DNA of 64,000 bases from Megaleporinus macrocephalus (GCA_021613375.1 CM038725.1:37504824-37568823); one strand, 5' to 3'. Positions 43,061 through 55,955 are shown, numbered from the stretch's first letter. Translations and numbers: made by a program. Notes: a model not told the origin generated them from the letters alone.

Positions 43061-46015
43061 TTTCCATCCAATATCAGAAACAGGTAGATTTGTCCCACCC
43101 AAAAATTAAACCACAGAAAAGCGGGAACTGTTTAACTTCACAATTCATGTGCTGTGTTTGTTGTTAGCAACGGGCTCTGGTTGTTAGGTGGTCTTTAACT
43201 GTGTTAAGGCTTGTGTTGAGATGCCTGTTCAGAAATATCCTGCAGTCAGCAGCTTCACTGATCTGAGCTCTAGCCTCGCTGGAGTGTCAGGTATCTCACG
43301 CCAGCTTTAAACGTGAGGTCAGTAATGAGAGCAGTGAACAGCAACCATGATCATATATACTGTAATCAAACAGCTTTAGTATAATGTGTTGTTATGGTAA
43401 CAGACTAGGAGGGTTTGGATTAGCTAATGTTTATGTTAACTTTAGTCAGAAACTAAAGTTACCTTACTCTCTGGCCACGCCCCAAACTGCATACTGCTAC
43501 CACAGTAAATGCGTACAAATAAAGTATAATAAATAAAATAAATACATTTATGAATAAATAAAAGGACGCCATCATTAGAAGTGCTTTTAGTAGTGCAGTA
43601 TGTAAGGTTCCAGAGGGCGCTGTTTGGGACACAGCCTTACTGTCTAACATTAATGTTAGTCTAGTCTAGTCAGGAAACTTTAACATACATTTATTATAAT
43701 TTCAGCATTATTTGGTCATATATATATATATATATAATCCAGACACTGCATGTATAGTTTAAAAGTTTTCTGACAGCAGTAGCATGTAATGTGGAGTATC
43801 TAGTTTAGTTTATAAAGTGATCTTTATTTGTATTTATCTAATAATAATCAGACGTACAGATAATGTTGTATTTTATTTATTTATTTATTTCTTTGTAATT
43901 TACTGTAATTCCAGTAATGTTGTCCTACTGTTACACTCTTGTACCTCTTGAGTAATCTTTACTTGCATCAACATAAATAAACATAAATCAACTTTCAAAC
44001 TGTTACTGCTGAAAAATACACATGTTAACTTAAGAAAATCACAAGACATTCTTGGGATAATGCCATTGCAGACACCGTCGGTTCTCATCCACCTTTAAAA
44101 GGAAGGCAAACATGGTCCTTCAGTGCAAAATAAATAAATAAATAAAACCTTTTTAGAATCTTAAGAGTTTATGTTCTCTTAAACCTTTTCCAGTGAATGT
44201 TATTGCTAACTTCTAGCAACATTCCAAGTGATGGGAATCAATAGAGTAGATTCCATAGCAAGCTGTAACTAGATTATACTTTGAGGTAATGTAAATACAA
44301 TATATCAAGCAGAATTAATCAGACCTTATGATAATGGTGCATATTACATTTAACTTCAAAACTTCAATACACAGGTATGCTTGTACCTTCTCCAATAACA
44401 TAAACGATCCTTGATGTAGCGTACCAGGAGTTAAACTTAATAAAATAATAATTAGCATAATGATACATTTACTTCAACAATATATAGACTGCTGAATTAA
44501 CTCTCTGCTCAATATTGTTTTAAAGAACACAGAAAACAGAAAGAACAGTAAAGTGTAAAATACAAATGGAATAGAAAAAAAAATTAAGAAGTTTCAAATC
44601 TAAGCAAGCCGGAGTGTCAAATGTCAGTGCACTTTCTGCACGTCGTGTGTTATTTTGGCACTTTTTGTTACAAAATACAACATACACAGTCATAAGAGTC
44701 TGTAATATTGTCTTTCCTTTTGATCTCTACATTATTTCACACAAACTAATGCATTTAAAAATAAGTTATACATTGAAAATACTGTCATTTTCTTCACAGA
44801 GTATCAAAGTACTTTTTTTCCCCTTTTTCCCCACCCAATGATAACAATAGTACTAATAAAGTAACAATAACAACACTGTAATGACACTAATACAAGTTAT
44901 ACCTTGGCCCTTTGGATCTTTATGCTCCCACAAGTGTTTAAAAGCATAAATTATTAACACTTCTTTCACTTTTTTCACATCCAGCCAGAATATTTACTCT
45001 ATTACATTCTTCAAAGGTAAAACAACAACAATAATAATGCAATAAATAGCAAAAGCTTCTTAAGTTTGAAATGAAATGTTAGCTTACAGTGTTGATCATA
45101 TAGAGCTTCTTATACTGTTTAATCTGAAACTAATACCGTGTGTAACAGCTGCTCTGATCTGCTGTTAGATGTTTTTAATATATTTACAGACGTAAACAGT
45201 AACAGCCACTGTGATGTAAAGGGCATCAAGTCTCGGTCAATCCATGAGGAGGTCTGGTAGCTACAGTAACTTAAGATCAACACAACCAGGGCTTCGTCAG
45301 TTGTGTATATAAACTTCCACACTTTAGTTTTAAAGTTTCTTATATCATTATGCTTGACCGCAGGCTGAATAAAAGAAAGCCCAGTTAAAGACAGCCAGTA
45401 AATATATCAGTAAATATATCAGGTCTAAAAACCTAACAGTTATGGCACTGAGCTATTTGCAACGGCTCACACGAACACACAGTAGAGCAATTCAGCTACA
45501 ACCTACACACACATGTTACAAATGTACTTTGTACTGTATGAGGTTACGAAGCAAAGTGCATTTAATAGACTACACACTGAATAGACGGCTCAGATTGCTT
45601 CAACTGATTTAGTGCAAAGAACCTGCTGGTCATTTTCAGATATGATCAGTAATATTCACACGTTAGCCGGACCTGCTCACAGCCTACTGGTCAGCTAGCA
45701 GAACAAAACGAGTATAAACGGCAGCAGCACCAAACAAAAAACTCCACGTGTACCATGAGTGTCTCAGGCGGAGGAGGTTCTCCAGGAATATAGTTCTGAT
45801 CTCCTCACACTTTTTCACTAATATTATTAGCTGTGTGGGTTTCTCCAACGTTTTGACTGACAGTGTACTTCTCTCAGGATGTAAACAAGCAGCTGACTCG
45901 TGCAGTGAGATGAGCTTCAGTGTTGGCTGCACTAGAAATGCGCTTCAAGTTCAGCTCTTCTCTTGATTGGACTGATTCACACATAGCCATCGTTAAAGCT
46001 TCCACATTGAAGAAC
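43060..46015. other. Non-coding 3' flank of gene D (copy 2)
   Basis: Diverged copy of 28607-32600 without exons. The MITE at 31548-32487 is reduced here to its right end. Confidence 0.6.
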
Positions 46016-46019
46016 AGCA

Positions 46020-46023
46020 GATA

Positions 46024-46064
<41 letters not shown>

Positions 46065-46300
46065 GATAGTAATAGAGAGAGAGAGAGAGAGCGAGCGCAG
46101 ATAGTAATAGAGAGAGAGAGAGAGAGAGGACAGCAGATAGTAATAGAGAGAGAGAGAGAGCAGATAGTAATAGAGAGAGAGAGAGAGAGAGAGCGCAGAT
46201 AGTAATAGAGAGAGAGAGAGAGAGAGGACAGCAGATAGTAATAGAGAGAGAGAGAGCGCAGATAGTAATAGAGAGAGAGAGAGAGAGAGGACAGCAGATA

Positions 46301-46337
<37 letters not shown>

Positions 46338-46850
46338 GATAGTAATAGAGAGAGAGAGAGAGAGAGAGCGCAGATAGTAATAGAGAGAGAGAGAGAGAGA
46401 GGACAGCAGATAGTAATAGAGAGAGAGCAGATAGTAATAGAGAGAGAGCAGATAGTAATAGAGAGAGAGAGAGCAGATAGTAATAGAGAGAGAGAGAGAG
46501 AGAGGACAGCAGATAGTAATAGAGAGAGAGACGAGAGCAGAGAGTAATATAGAGATAAAAAGAAAAAGAGGAGAGGCGAAAGAGAAAGAAGAGAGAGACA
46601 GAGGAGAACGAAAAGAGAGAGAGAGGAGAGGAGAAAGAGAAAGAAAAGACAGAGAGATAGCGGAGGGAGAGACAGAGAGAGAGAGGAGTAAGAGAAAGAA
46701 AAAAGACAGAGAGAGATAGAGGAGGAGGAGAGAGACAGAGAGAGATAGAGGAGGAGGAGAGAGAGAGAGATAGAGGAGGGAGAGACAAAGGGAGAGATAG
46801 AGGAGGGAGAGACAGACAGAGAGAGAGACAGAGGAGGAAACAAAGCGAGA
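46020..46850. repeat. (GA)n polypurine array in the 3' UTR of gene D
   Basis: About 830 bp, more than twice the length in gene C. The left two thirds are blocks of (GA)n separated by gcagatagtaata, a higher-order unit not seen in gene C. The right third resembles the gene C tract. Confidence 0.93.
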
Positions 46851-46877
46851 AAGTTTGTGAAGGATCTCTCAGACGTG

Positions 46878-49800
46878 CTACAGGTTGATGTTGGGAGGTG
46901 ATAATGCTTCCTGTTCTTCTGGTTTGTGGTTCCCCCGTCCGTTGATCTGGATTCCGTTCTGGTTTCCTCCTCCTCCTCTTCTCACGGATCCCGTCTGAAT
47001 TACTCTCCTCTGCCGCACACACACCACTAATACCCCACACAGCACTAATACCCCACACAGCACTAGTGCAGCCACCATCACCACCATCACCACCATCATC
47101 CACGCTAGTACAGCAGCTCCCTGATCTACAAACACAACCACACAGAAGATGCACATCAGTACTGATAGTTTACTGTGTTTGTACTGAACGTCTAGTCAGA
47201 ACTACTACACACTGCAGCTCTCTGATGATTTGAGCCTCCATTGTTTACCCAACAAACAAAATAATATAATCAGAGGTTCATTTTAGAGACCAGCCAGAAC
47301 TTATGATCAACAGGGGGTCCAAGACGTTAATTAGAGGGTCTTAGACGCCCCTGAATTTCTCAGCTAGCTTGTAATATTTGTTAATAGTGTTTCTAGGGTC
47401 CAGCTGTTCCCCCCCAAATCATCTACTGGTTACTAAGCCCTCCATGAGCTGGACCAGATGAAAAAGTTCCTTACATGCAGGACTGGGAATCACTGCTCTA
47501 CTGTAGTAATCCAGCAGAACCGGAACTGATTATAAATCACTGCTCTACTGTAGTAATCCAGCAGAACCGGAACAGATTATAAATCACTGATCTACTGTAA
47601 TAATCCAGCAGAACCGGAACTGATTATGAATCACTGATCTACTGTAGTAATCCATCACTGCTCTACTGTAATAATCCAGTAGAACCGGAACTGATTATGA
47701 ATCACTGCTCTACTGTAGTAATCCAGCAGAACCGGAACTGATTATAAATCACTGCTCTACTGTAATAATCCAGCAGAACCGGAACTGATTATGAATCACT
47801 GCTCTACTGTAGTAATCCAGCAGAACCGGAACTGATTATGAATCACTGCTCTACTGTAATAATCCAGCAGAACCGGAACTGATTATGAATCACTGCTCTA
47901 CTGTAATAATCCAGCAGAACCGGAACTGATTATAAATCACTGCTCTACTGTAGTAATCCAGCAGAACCGGAACTGATTATAAATCACTGCTCTACTGTAA
48001 TAATCCAGCAGAACCGGAACTGATTATAAATCACTGATCTACTGTAATAATCCAGCAGAACCGGAACTGATTATAAATCACTGCTCTACTGTAATAATCC
48101 AGCAGAACCGGAACTGATTATAAATCACTGATCTACTGTAATAATCCAGCAGAACCGGAACTGATTATAAATCACTGATCTACTGTAGTAATCCAGCAGA
48201 ACCGGAACTGATTATAAATCACTGCTCTACTGTAATAATCCAGCAGAACCGGAACTGATTATGAATCACTGCTCTACTGTAATAATCCAGCAGAACCGGA
48301 ACTGATTATAAATCACTGCTCTACTGTAATAATCCAGCAGAACCGGAACTGATTATAAATCACTGCTCTACTGTAATAATCCAGCAGAACCGGAACTGAT
48401 TATAAATCACTGCTCTACTGTAGTAATCCAGCAGAACCGGAACTGATTATAAATCACTGCTCTACTGTAATAATCCAGCAGAACTGGAACTGATTATAAA
48501 TCACTGCTCTACTGTAATAATCCAGCAGAACTGGAACTGATTATAAATCACTGCTCTACTGTAGTAATCCAGCAGAACCGGAACTGATTATAAATCACTG
48601 CTCTACTGTAATAATCCAGCAGAACCGGAACTGATTATAAATCACTGCTCTACTGTAATAATCCAGCAGAACCGGAACTGATTATAAATCACTGCTCTAC
48701 TGTAATAATCCAGAAGAACTGGAACTGATTATAAATCACTGCTCTACTGTAGTAATCCAGCAGAACCGGAACTGATTATAAATCACTGCTCTACTGTAAT
48801 AATCCAGCAGAACCGGAACTGATTATAAATCACTGCTCTACTGTAATAATCCAGCAGAACCGGAACTGATTATAAATCACTGCTCTACTGTAGTAATCCA
48901 GCAGAACCGGAACTGATTATAAATCACTGCTCTACTGTAGTAATCCAGCAGAACCGGAACTGATTATAAATCACTGCTCTACTGTAATAATCCAGCAGAA
49001 CTGGAACTGATTATAAATCACTGCTCTACTGTAATAATCCAGCAGAACCGGAACTGATTATAAATCACTGCGTAATCACTGCTCTACTGTAACAATCCAG
49101 AAGAAGGTTATCTCAGCAGCGACTGTTATAAACACTTCAGTCTTACAGGGTTCATTAAATCACAACCAGTACCACACATTTATAAACAATCTGCTTCTTT
49201 ACAATCACTAATCACTACCTTGCACGATCACTGAGTAGATATGGAGGACCTCCTCGTTCCTGGTGTCCCGGATGGTGTAAACTCCACTATCAGATGGAGT
49301 CACTGCTCTCAGTTTAAAAGCTGCTGATACTCTGTGTTTATATTCAGGTTTAATCTGTAGTTGGTGTTCATCCACTCTATAGATCTGAACACTGGACGGT
49401 CCAGCTGCACCTGTGCTGTTATAAGTCACCTCCACTGGATCTGATACATCTGGCAAATCCAGCACCAGAGATTCACCAGGCTTTAGAAGAACTGTGGTGT
49501 TCAAGGCTGAGGAGAGAAACAACCAGAAACGTTTACTGATGTGAGGATCTGATATAAACCACTGGAGTTCTATCAGTAACGGTCAGATAAACACTTACGT
49601 TCAATCAGAAGCTGCACGTCAGAGAGATCTTTATCATCACAGTCACACGTGTATCGAGCTCTCTTACTGAAATCAACATCAGAGATGGTGAGAGACAGAT
49701 CTCCATTCAGGTACTGATGATGGATCATCTGATATCCCTCCTTCACTGATCTGCAGGACGTCTGATCACACTCAGCCAGAGTGTCAGTGGGTTTACTGAA

Positions 49801-50475
49801 CACAGTCCATCTGACCAAACCAGAGCATCTCTCAGAGCAGGACAGAGTAGCAGAACCATGTAGCTTCACCTTCACTGAAGGAACAGCTGATACAGACACT
49901 GAAAGAGAGAAGAAGAGAAGATAAACGTGTTATAATGGATGTTAAAATTCTTTCTTTCAATTGTTTAAATGATCTAATGTGACCACATTAAGATAGTAAT
50001 ATAATTATTTATGAAGTTATTGTTTAAGGCAAGTTTATTTATACAGCACCTTTCATGCCATAGTTTGGAGACACCTCCACAGATTCTTCGTATGTGTTAA
50101 TATTAATAGTAATAATATTAGTGAAGAAGTGTGAAGAACTATAGAATAGTCGGTATGGCATCATTGCTGGAGCAGAATTAAACATCTGGTGGTGTTTAAA
50201 GAATGTTTAGAGGGTCTTTTAGAAATGAGCTAATTTGCTCTGATGCAGGTTTACATACTTTGAACATTCTGACCAGCAGCTTCATGAGAAGCCACATGAG
50301 CTGCTTCTCTAACAGGACTGAAGAAGATAGTGTAGATGCTGAGATCTTGTTCTGATAAACAGGTTTGTTTCTTATAATCTTATAGAAGGAGAAGCAGATC
50401 TGCTGCACACTTACCAGTAATAAACAGAAGCAGCAGTAAGAGCAGCATGTAGTGATCAATCCAGCAGGACGGCAT
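46878..50475 (-). CDS. Gene D: intact two-domain Ig-like type I membrane protein, 298 aa
   Basis: Minus-strand exons: 50475-50415 (signal, MPSCWIDHYMLLLLLLLFIT), 49898-49599 (V-like Ig), 49506-49219 (second Ig) and 47125-46878 (membrane and tail). All are phase 1, 897 nt. It is the duplicate of gene C and close to it in sequence. Differences seen: DLCDV has become DLSDV, leaving six cysteines in domain 1; HKRTDT is SKPTDT; and LSDVSD is LPDVSD. The membrane helix is lengthened by six residues (VLCGVLVLCGVLVV) through an 18-bp tandem duplication, and RRGG is RRGGGG. Domain 2 again lacks all cysteines (QIYRV, LQIKPEY). The tail has no tyrosine motif. Intron 3 is dominated by the 47-bp repeat. 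The 63-nt candidate exon of gene C is deleted here. Confidence 0.88.
47486..49080. repeat. 47-bp minisatellite in intron 3 of gene D, about 34 copies
   Basis: Same unit as 33526-34145. Variants (gattatg/gattata, gatctac/gctctac, taatcc/tagtcc) are arranged differently, and one truncated unit lies near 47640-47660. The array is about 2.6 times longer than in gene C. Confidence 0.95.
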
Positions 50476-50541
50476 GGCAGCACTGTGAAAACAAATACCT
50501 ATAAATCCATATGTAAACATACACATACACACAACATACAT

Positions 50542-50542
50542 A

Positions 50543-50575
<33 letters not shown>
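50542..50575. repeat. (CA)n microsatellite
   Basis: About sixteen ca dinucleotides upstream of the gene D signal exon. Absent at the matching place of copy 1. Confidence 0.92.
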
Positions 50576-50577
<2 letters not shown>

Positions 50578-50792
50578 TTAAACCAGGAGAAGAAGAGTAT
50601 CATGATTGGTTGTACAGGTCTCTGAAGTTGAGTGAGGTTCAGTAAGCAGTGATGCACTCATAGGAGAAACACCTCATACTGTTCTTCAACTCTTTCAACG
50701 TCCTGCAATAAACAAGAACGTTCTAAACCCAACACGGTTTCTGTGTGTACAGCGGTTCTTCTCAGTAGTTCTGGATCTTCGTGTCTTCTATG

Positions 50793-51385
50793 TAGTGTTT
50801 ATAGTGGTGGTGATGATGTTTACAGTGGTGGTGATGATGGTGTTTACAGTGGCGATGACTATGTTTACAATGGTGGTGATGGTGTTTACAGTGGTTGTAA
50901 TGTTTCCAGTGGTGGTGATGGTGTTTACAGTGGTGGCGAAGGTGTTTACAGTGGTGATGGTGTTTACAGTGGTGATTATGATGTTTGTGGTGGTGATGGT
51001 GTTTACAGTGGTGGGGATGATGTTTATAGTGGTGGTGATGGTGTTTACAGTGGCGATGACTATGTTTACAGTGGTGGTGATGGTGTTTACAGTGGTTGTA
51101 ATGTTTCCAGTGCTGGTGATGGTGTTTACAGTGGTGGTGATGGTGTTTACAGTGGTGGTGATGGTGTTTACAGTGGTGGTGATGATGTTTATAGTGGTGG
51201 TGATGGTGTTTACAGTGGCGATGACTATGTTTACAGTGGTGGTGATGGTGTTTACAGTGGTTGTAATGTTTCCAGTGCTGGTGATGGTGTTTACAGTGGT
51301 GGTGATGGTGTTTACAGTGGTGGTGATGGTGTTTACAGTGGTGGTGATTATGTTTACAGTGGTGGTGATGTTTATGTTGATGGAA
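50793..51385. repeat. VNTR 3: TTTACAGTGGTGGTGATG-type minisatellite
   Basis: About 590 bp of 18/21-bp units with a higher-order block of about 170 bp containing ggttgtaatgtttccagtgc, seen at 51090-51110 and 51260-51280. It lies 320 bp upstream of the gene D signal exon, at the duplicated position of VNTR 2. Its right flank (ggtcaccatgtcta) also follows VNTR 1. Confidence 0.94.
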
Positions 51386-51951
51386 ACCAGTGGTCACCAT
51401 GTCTATGACACAAATATAAACATTTTATTTACATTTTTATTTTATCAAACTCACCAGTGAACCTACGCGTGTCTTACAAAGAAAAGTGTAATTTAAGCGA
51501 AATACTTATTTCAGTAAAATACTACATACAGTAATACTGAAGTAACGCTTATACTGACCAGCACACAGAACAGTCTCAGTATGTACTTGTACTTAATCTT
51601 TTGATGGAGGTCAAAAGAAAAGTGAATTAGATATTCTTGTTCTGTACATACAGACTAATAGGAAGTATGAGCTCAAGTTCAGTCCGTTCTGGAGCGACTG
51701 TGGTGTTTAGTGGTTTAGTTCTGGGTTTAAGTCTGTGAGGTTCTGCTCCAGGTGAACGTTCTAGATTGTGGATGAGATGGAAAGATAACGAGAGCTTCAT
51801 TCTGCAGTAATGGAAAGATGAAGAGTGCAGTGCTGGAGGTCTATAGTGCTGTTTACTCCTTCATTAAACAGAAAGGAGTCAGGATCACATGGTATAGCGG
51901 TCCTGTTGCTCAGCGTTCATAGTCTCAGCACATTTATCTTCACTAGAGCTG

Positions 51952-53620
51952 TCCGGTCTGATTCCATGCAGTGTCCAGTCTGGTTCTCCGTAGTGTCTGG
52001 TCTGGTTCTGTGCAGTGTCCGGTCTGATTCCATGCAGTGTCCAGTCTGGTTCTCCGTAGTGTCTGGTCTGGTTCTGTGCAGTGTCCGGTCTGATTCCATG
52101 CAGTGTCCAGTCTGGTTCTCCGTAGTGTCTGGTCTGGTTCTGTGCAGTGTCCAGTCTGGTTCTCCGTAGTGTCTGGTCTGGTTCTGTGCAGTGTCCGGTC
52201 TGATTCCATGCAGTGTCCAGTCTGGTTCTCCGTAGTGTCTGGTCTGGTTCTGTGCAGTGTACGGTCTGGGTCTCTGTAGTGTCCGGTCTGGTTCTGTGCC
52301 GTGTCTGGTCTGGTTCTGTGCAGTGTCCGGTCTGGTTCTGTGCCGTGTCTGGTCTGGTTCTGTGCAGTGTCCGGTCTGGTTCTGTGCCGTGTCTGGTCTG
52401 GTTCTGTGCCGTGTCCGGTCTGGTTCTGTGCCGTGTCTGGTCTGGTTCTGTGCAGTGTCCAGTCTGGTTCTGTGCCGTGTCTGGTCTGGTTCTGTGCAGT
52501 GTCCGGTCTGGTTCTGTACCGTGTCTGGTCTGGTTCTGTGCAGTGTCCGGTCTGGTTCTGTGCCGTGTCTGGTCTGGTTCTGTGCAGTGTCCGGTCTGGT
52601 TCTGTGCCGTGTCTGGTCTGGTTCTGTGTAGTGTCCGGTCTGGTTCTGTGTAATGTCCCGTCTGGTTCCGTGCAGTGTACGGTCTGGTTCTCTGCAGTGT
52701 CTGGTCTGGTTCTGTGCAACGTCTGGTCTGGTTCTGTGTAGTGTCCGGTCTGAATATATGCAGTGTCTGGTCGGGTTCTGTGCAACGTCTGGTCTGGTTC
52801 TGTGCAGTGTCTGGTCCGGTTCTGTGCAGTGTCCGGTCTGATTCTGTGCAGTGTCCGGTCTGGTTCTGTGCAGTGCCTGGTCCGGTTCTGTGCAGTGTCT
52901 GGTCTTGTTCTGTGTAATGTCCGGTCTGGTTCTGTGCAGTGTCTCGTTCTGTGTAATGTCCAGTCTGGTTCTGTGCAGTGCCTGGTCCGGTTCTGTGCAG
53001 TGTCCGGTCTGGTTCTGTGTAATGTCCGGTCTGGTTCTGTGCAGTGTCTGGTCCGGTTCTGTTCAGTGCCTGGTCCGGTTCTGTTCAGTGCCTGGTCCGG
53101 TTCTGTGCAGTGCCCGGTCTGGTTCTGTGTAATGTTTGGTCTGGTTCTGTGTAATGCCCGGTCTGGTTGTGTGTAATGTCCGGTCTGCTTTTCTGCAGTG
53201 TCTGGTCTGGTTCTGTTCAGTGTCTGGTCTGGTTCTGTGCAGTGTCTGGTCCGGTTCTGTTCAGTGCCTGGTCCGGTTCTGTTCAGTGCCTGGTCCGGTT
53301 CTGTGCAGTGCCCGGTCTGGTTCTGTGTAATGTTTGGTCTGGTTCTGTGTAATGCCCGGTCTGGTTGTGTGTAATGTCCGGTCTGCTTTTCTGCAGTGTC
53401 TGGTCTGGTTCTGTTCAGTGTCTGGTCTGGTTCTGTGCAGTGCCCGGTCTGGTTCTGTGTAATGTTTGGTCTGGTTCTGTGCAGTGCCCGGTCTGGTTCT
53501 GTGTAATGTTTGGTCTGGTTCTGTGCAGTGCCTGGTCCGGTTCTGTGTAATGTTTGGTCTGGTTCTGTGCAGTGCCTGGTCCGGTTCTGTGCAGCGTCAG
53601 GTCCGATTCTGTGCAGTGAC
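51952..53620. repeat. 22-bp minisatellite GGTCTGGTTCTGTGCAGTGTCC, about 75 copies
   Basis: A 22-bp period over about 1.67 kb, with variants gtgccgtg, gtgtaatg, ggtccgg and others, and several higher-order blocks (for example tgtaatgtttggtctggttc repeated from 53125 on). It gives open frames in all phases on both strands, including a 601-codon minus frame. That is an artefact of the unit lacking stops. Confidence 0.95.
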
Positions 53621-54540
53621 ACAAGCCTGCAGCTGAAACTTGCTCCTCCATCGTGGACAGTAATGGAGCTGGACAGAACTTGTTGGACCCTGACAAACAG
53701 AACACAAGGTAAACGTATCTCCATTTTTAGTTTTTCAGTTTGTGTCATAATTTGAAAACGCTTGTTACAATTTTATATAAATTTTATAATGGATGGACCA
53801 AAATGGACCAAGTGAACCAAAAGAATCGACCCAAAATGAGACGTCTGGCATCGTCACAACACCAGGAAAGAACAAAGAGCATTGCTGCTGTATAGAATTC
53901 CCTGGAACAGCAGTAATGCTGTGTGTGTGAATGTCCACAAGGTGGCAGTATAACACTGTAAATGACAGGAATGAAGGTATTAACAGGTCCAGCGCTCGGA
54001 AATAATAATCTAAGCGTTTCAAGTCAGAATTCTGGAAAGACACATGACTAAAAAGCAAGTTTATGTAGTTTACTAGTAATACTACTAATACTACTAATAG
54101 TACTAATAATACTACTTTACTACTAATAACTAGCAGCCTGGTTCCTGCTCACTGTGAACTGACTAATAATACTTTTTCTACTTTCTCTTTTATTTCTGTA
54201 GGTAATAGTTTTAATATTATAAGAATAAAGAATAAAGTTTATATAATAAAGTTCATATAATATAATAAAGGTCTGAATGGTGATGTTTATATATACTGCA
54301 CTGATTAAATTATGATCCTTTAATTTGGAATTATTATTAGTGAAACACTCATTATAGAGGTTTGATGAGAAATACACAATATAATCTATTAAATAATACA
54401 GTTAACACTTATTTGAAGTTGTACTTAATGAACAGCTGATGTATAATAAATACACGTTCAATTTCTCTAATAAAGAAGATATTAATACTAATAAAGCTCT
54501 GAACGTTTTCAGGCTCTGTCTGAAGACTAACTCACAACAA
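53621..54540. other. Non-repetitive stretch between satellites
   Basis: About 0.9 kb, AT-rich, with a small (actaata)n patch near 54080-54130. No exon or transposon protein is recognised. Confidence 0.4.
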
Positions 54541-55955
54541 CATGCAACACACAACTGACACACATCACTCACAACAACACACAACAACGCACAACATTCA
54601 CAACCATACACATCACTCACAACAACACACAACATTCACAACCATACACATCACACAACTGTCACACATCACAACACACAACAACACACAACATTCACAA
54701 CCATACACATCACACAACTGTCACACATCACAACACACAACAACACACAACATTCACAACCATACACATCACACAACTGTCACACATCACAACACACAAC
54801 ATTCACAACCATACACATCACACAACTGTCACACATCACAACACACAACATTCACAACCATACACATCACACAACTGTCACACATCACATCACTCACAAC
54901 AACACACAACATTCACAACCATACACATCACACAACTGTCACACATCACAACACACAACAACACACAACATTCACAACCATACACATCACACAACTGTCA
55001 CACATCACAACACACAACAACACACAACATTCACAACCATACACATCACACAACTGTCACACATCACAACACACAACATTCACAACCATACACATCACAC
55101 AACTGTCACACATCACAACACACAACATTCACAACCATACACATCACTCACAACAACACACAACATTCACAACCATACACATCACACAACTGTCACACAT
55201 CACAACACACAACAACACACAACATTCACAACCATACACATCACACAACTGTCACACATCACAACACACAACAACACACAACATTCACAACCATACACAT
55301 CACACAACTGTCACACATCACAACACACAACATTCACAACCATACACATCACACAACTGTCACACATCACAACACACAACATTCACAACCATACACATCA
55401 CACAACTGTCACACATCACATCACTCACAACAACACACAACATTCACAACCATACACATCACACAACTGTCACACATCACATCACTCACAACAACACACA
55501 ACATTCACAACCATACACATCACACAACTGTCACACATCACATCACTCACAACACACATCACACAACTTTCACAACCATACACATCACACAACTGTCACA
55601 CATCACATCACTCACAACACACAACATTCACAACCATACACATCACACAACTGTCACACATCACAACACACAACATTCACAACCATACACATCACACAAC
55701 ACACACCACACAACTGTCACACATCACAACACACAACATTCACAACCATACACATCACACAACACACACCACACAACTGTCACACATCACAACACACAAC
55801 ATTCACAACCATACACATCACACAACACACATCACACAACTGTCACACATCACTCACAACACACATCACACAACTGTCACACATCACATCACTCACAACA
55901 CACAACATTCACAACCATGCACATCACACAACTGTCACACATCACATCACTCACA
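54541..55955. repeat. ACAACATTCACAACCATACACATCACACAACTG satellite
   Basis: About 1.4 kb of composite units of roughly 55-75 bp built from cacaacattcacaaccatac, acatcacacaactgtcacac and atcacaacacacaac blocks. A block of about 500 bp starting near 54600 recurs starting near 55140. The 472-codon plus frame (His/Thr-rich) reflects the repeat only. Confidence 0.94.

Noticed and set aside
45874..47154. 426- and 288-codon Ser/Leu-rich minus-strand frames
   Set aside because: They come from the (GA)n array in the gene D 3' UTR. Only their first part, the membrane exon at 46878-47125, is real.
51943..53748. 601-codon minus-strand frame (TEPDQTLHRTRPDTAQN-like)
   Set aside because: It is the 22-bp minisatellite read through. 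Similar frames exist in every phase on both strands.
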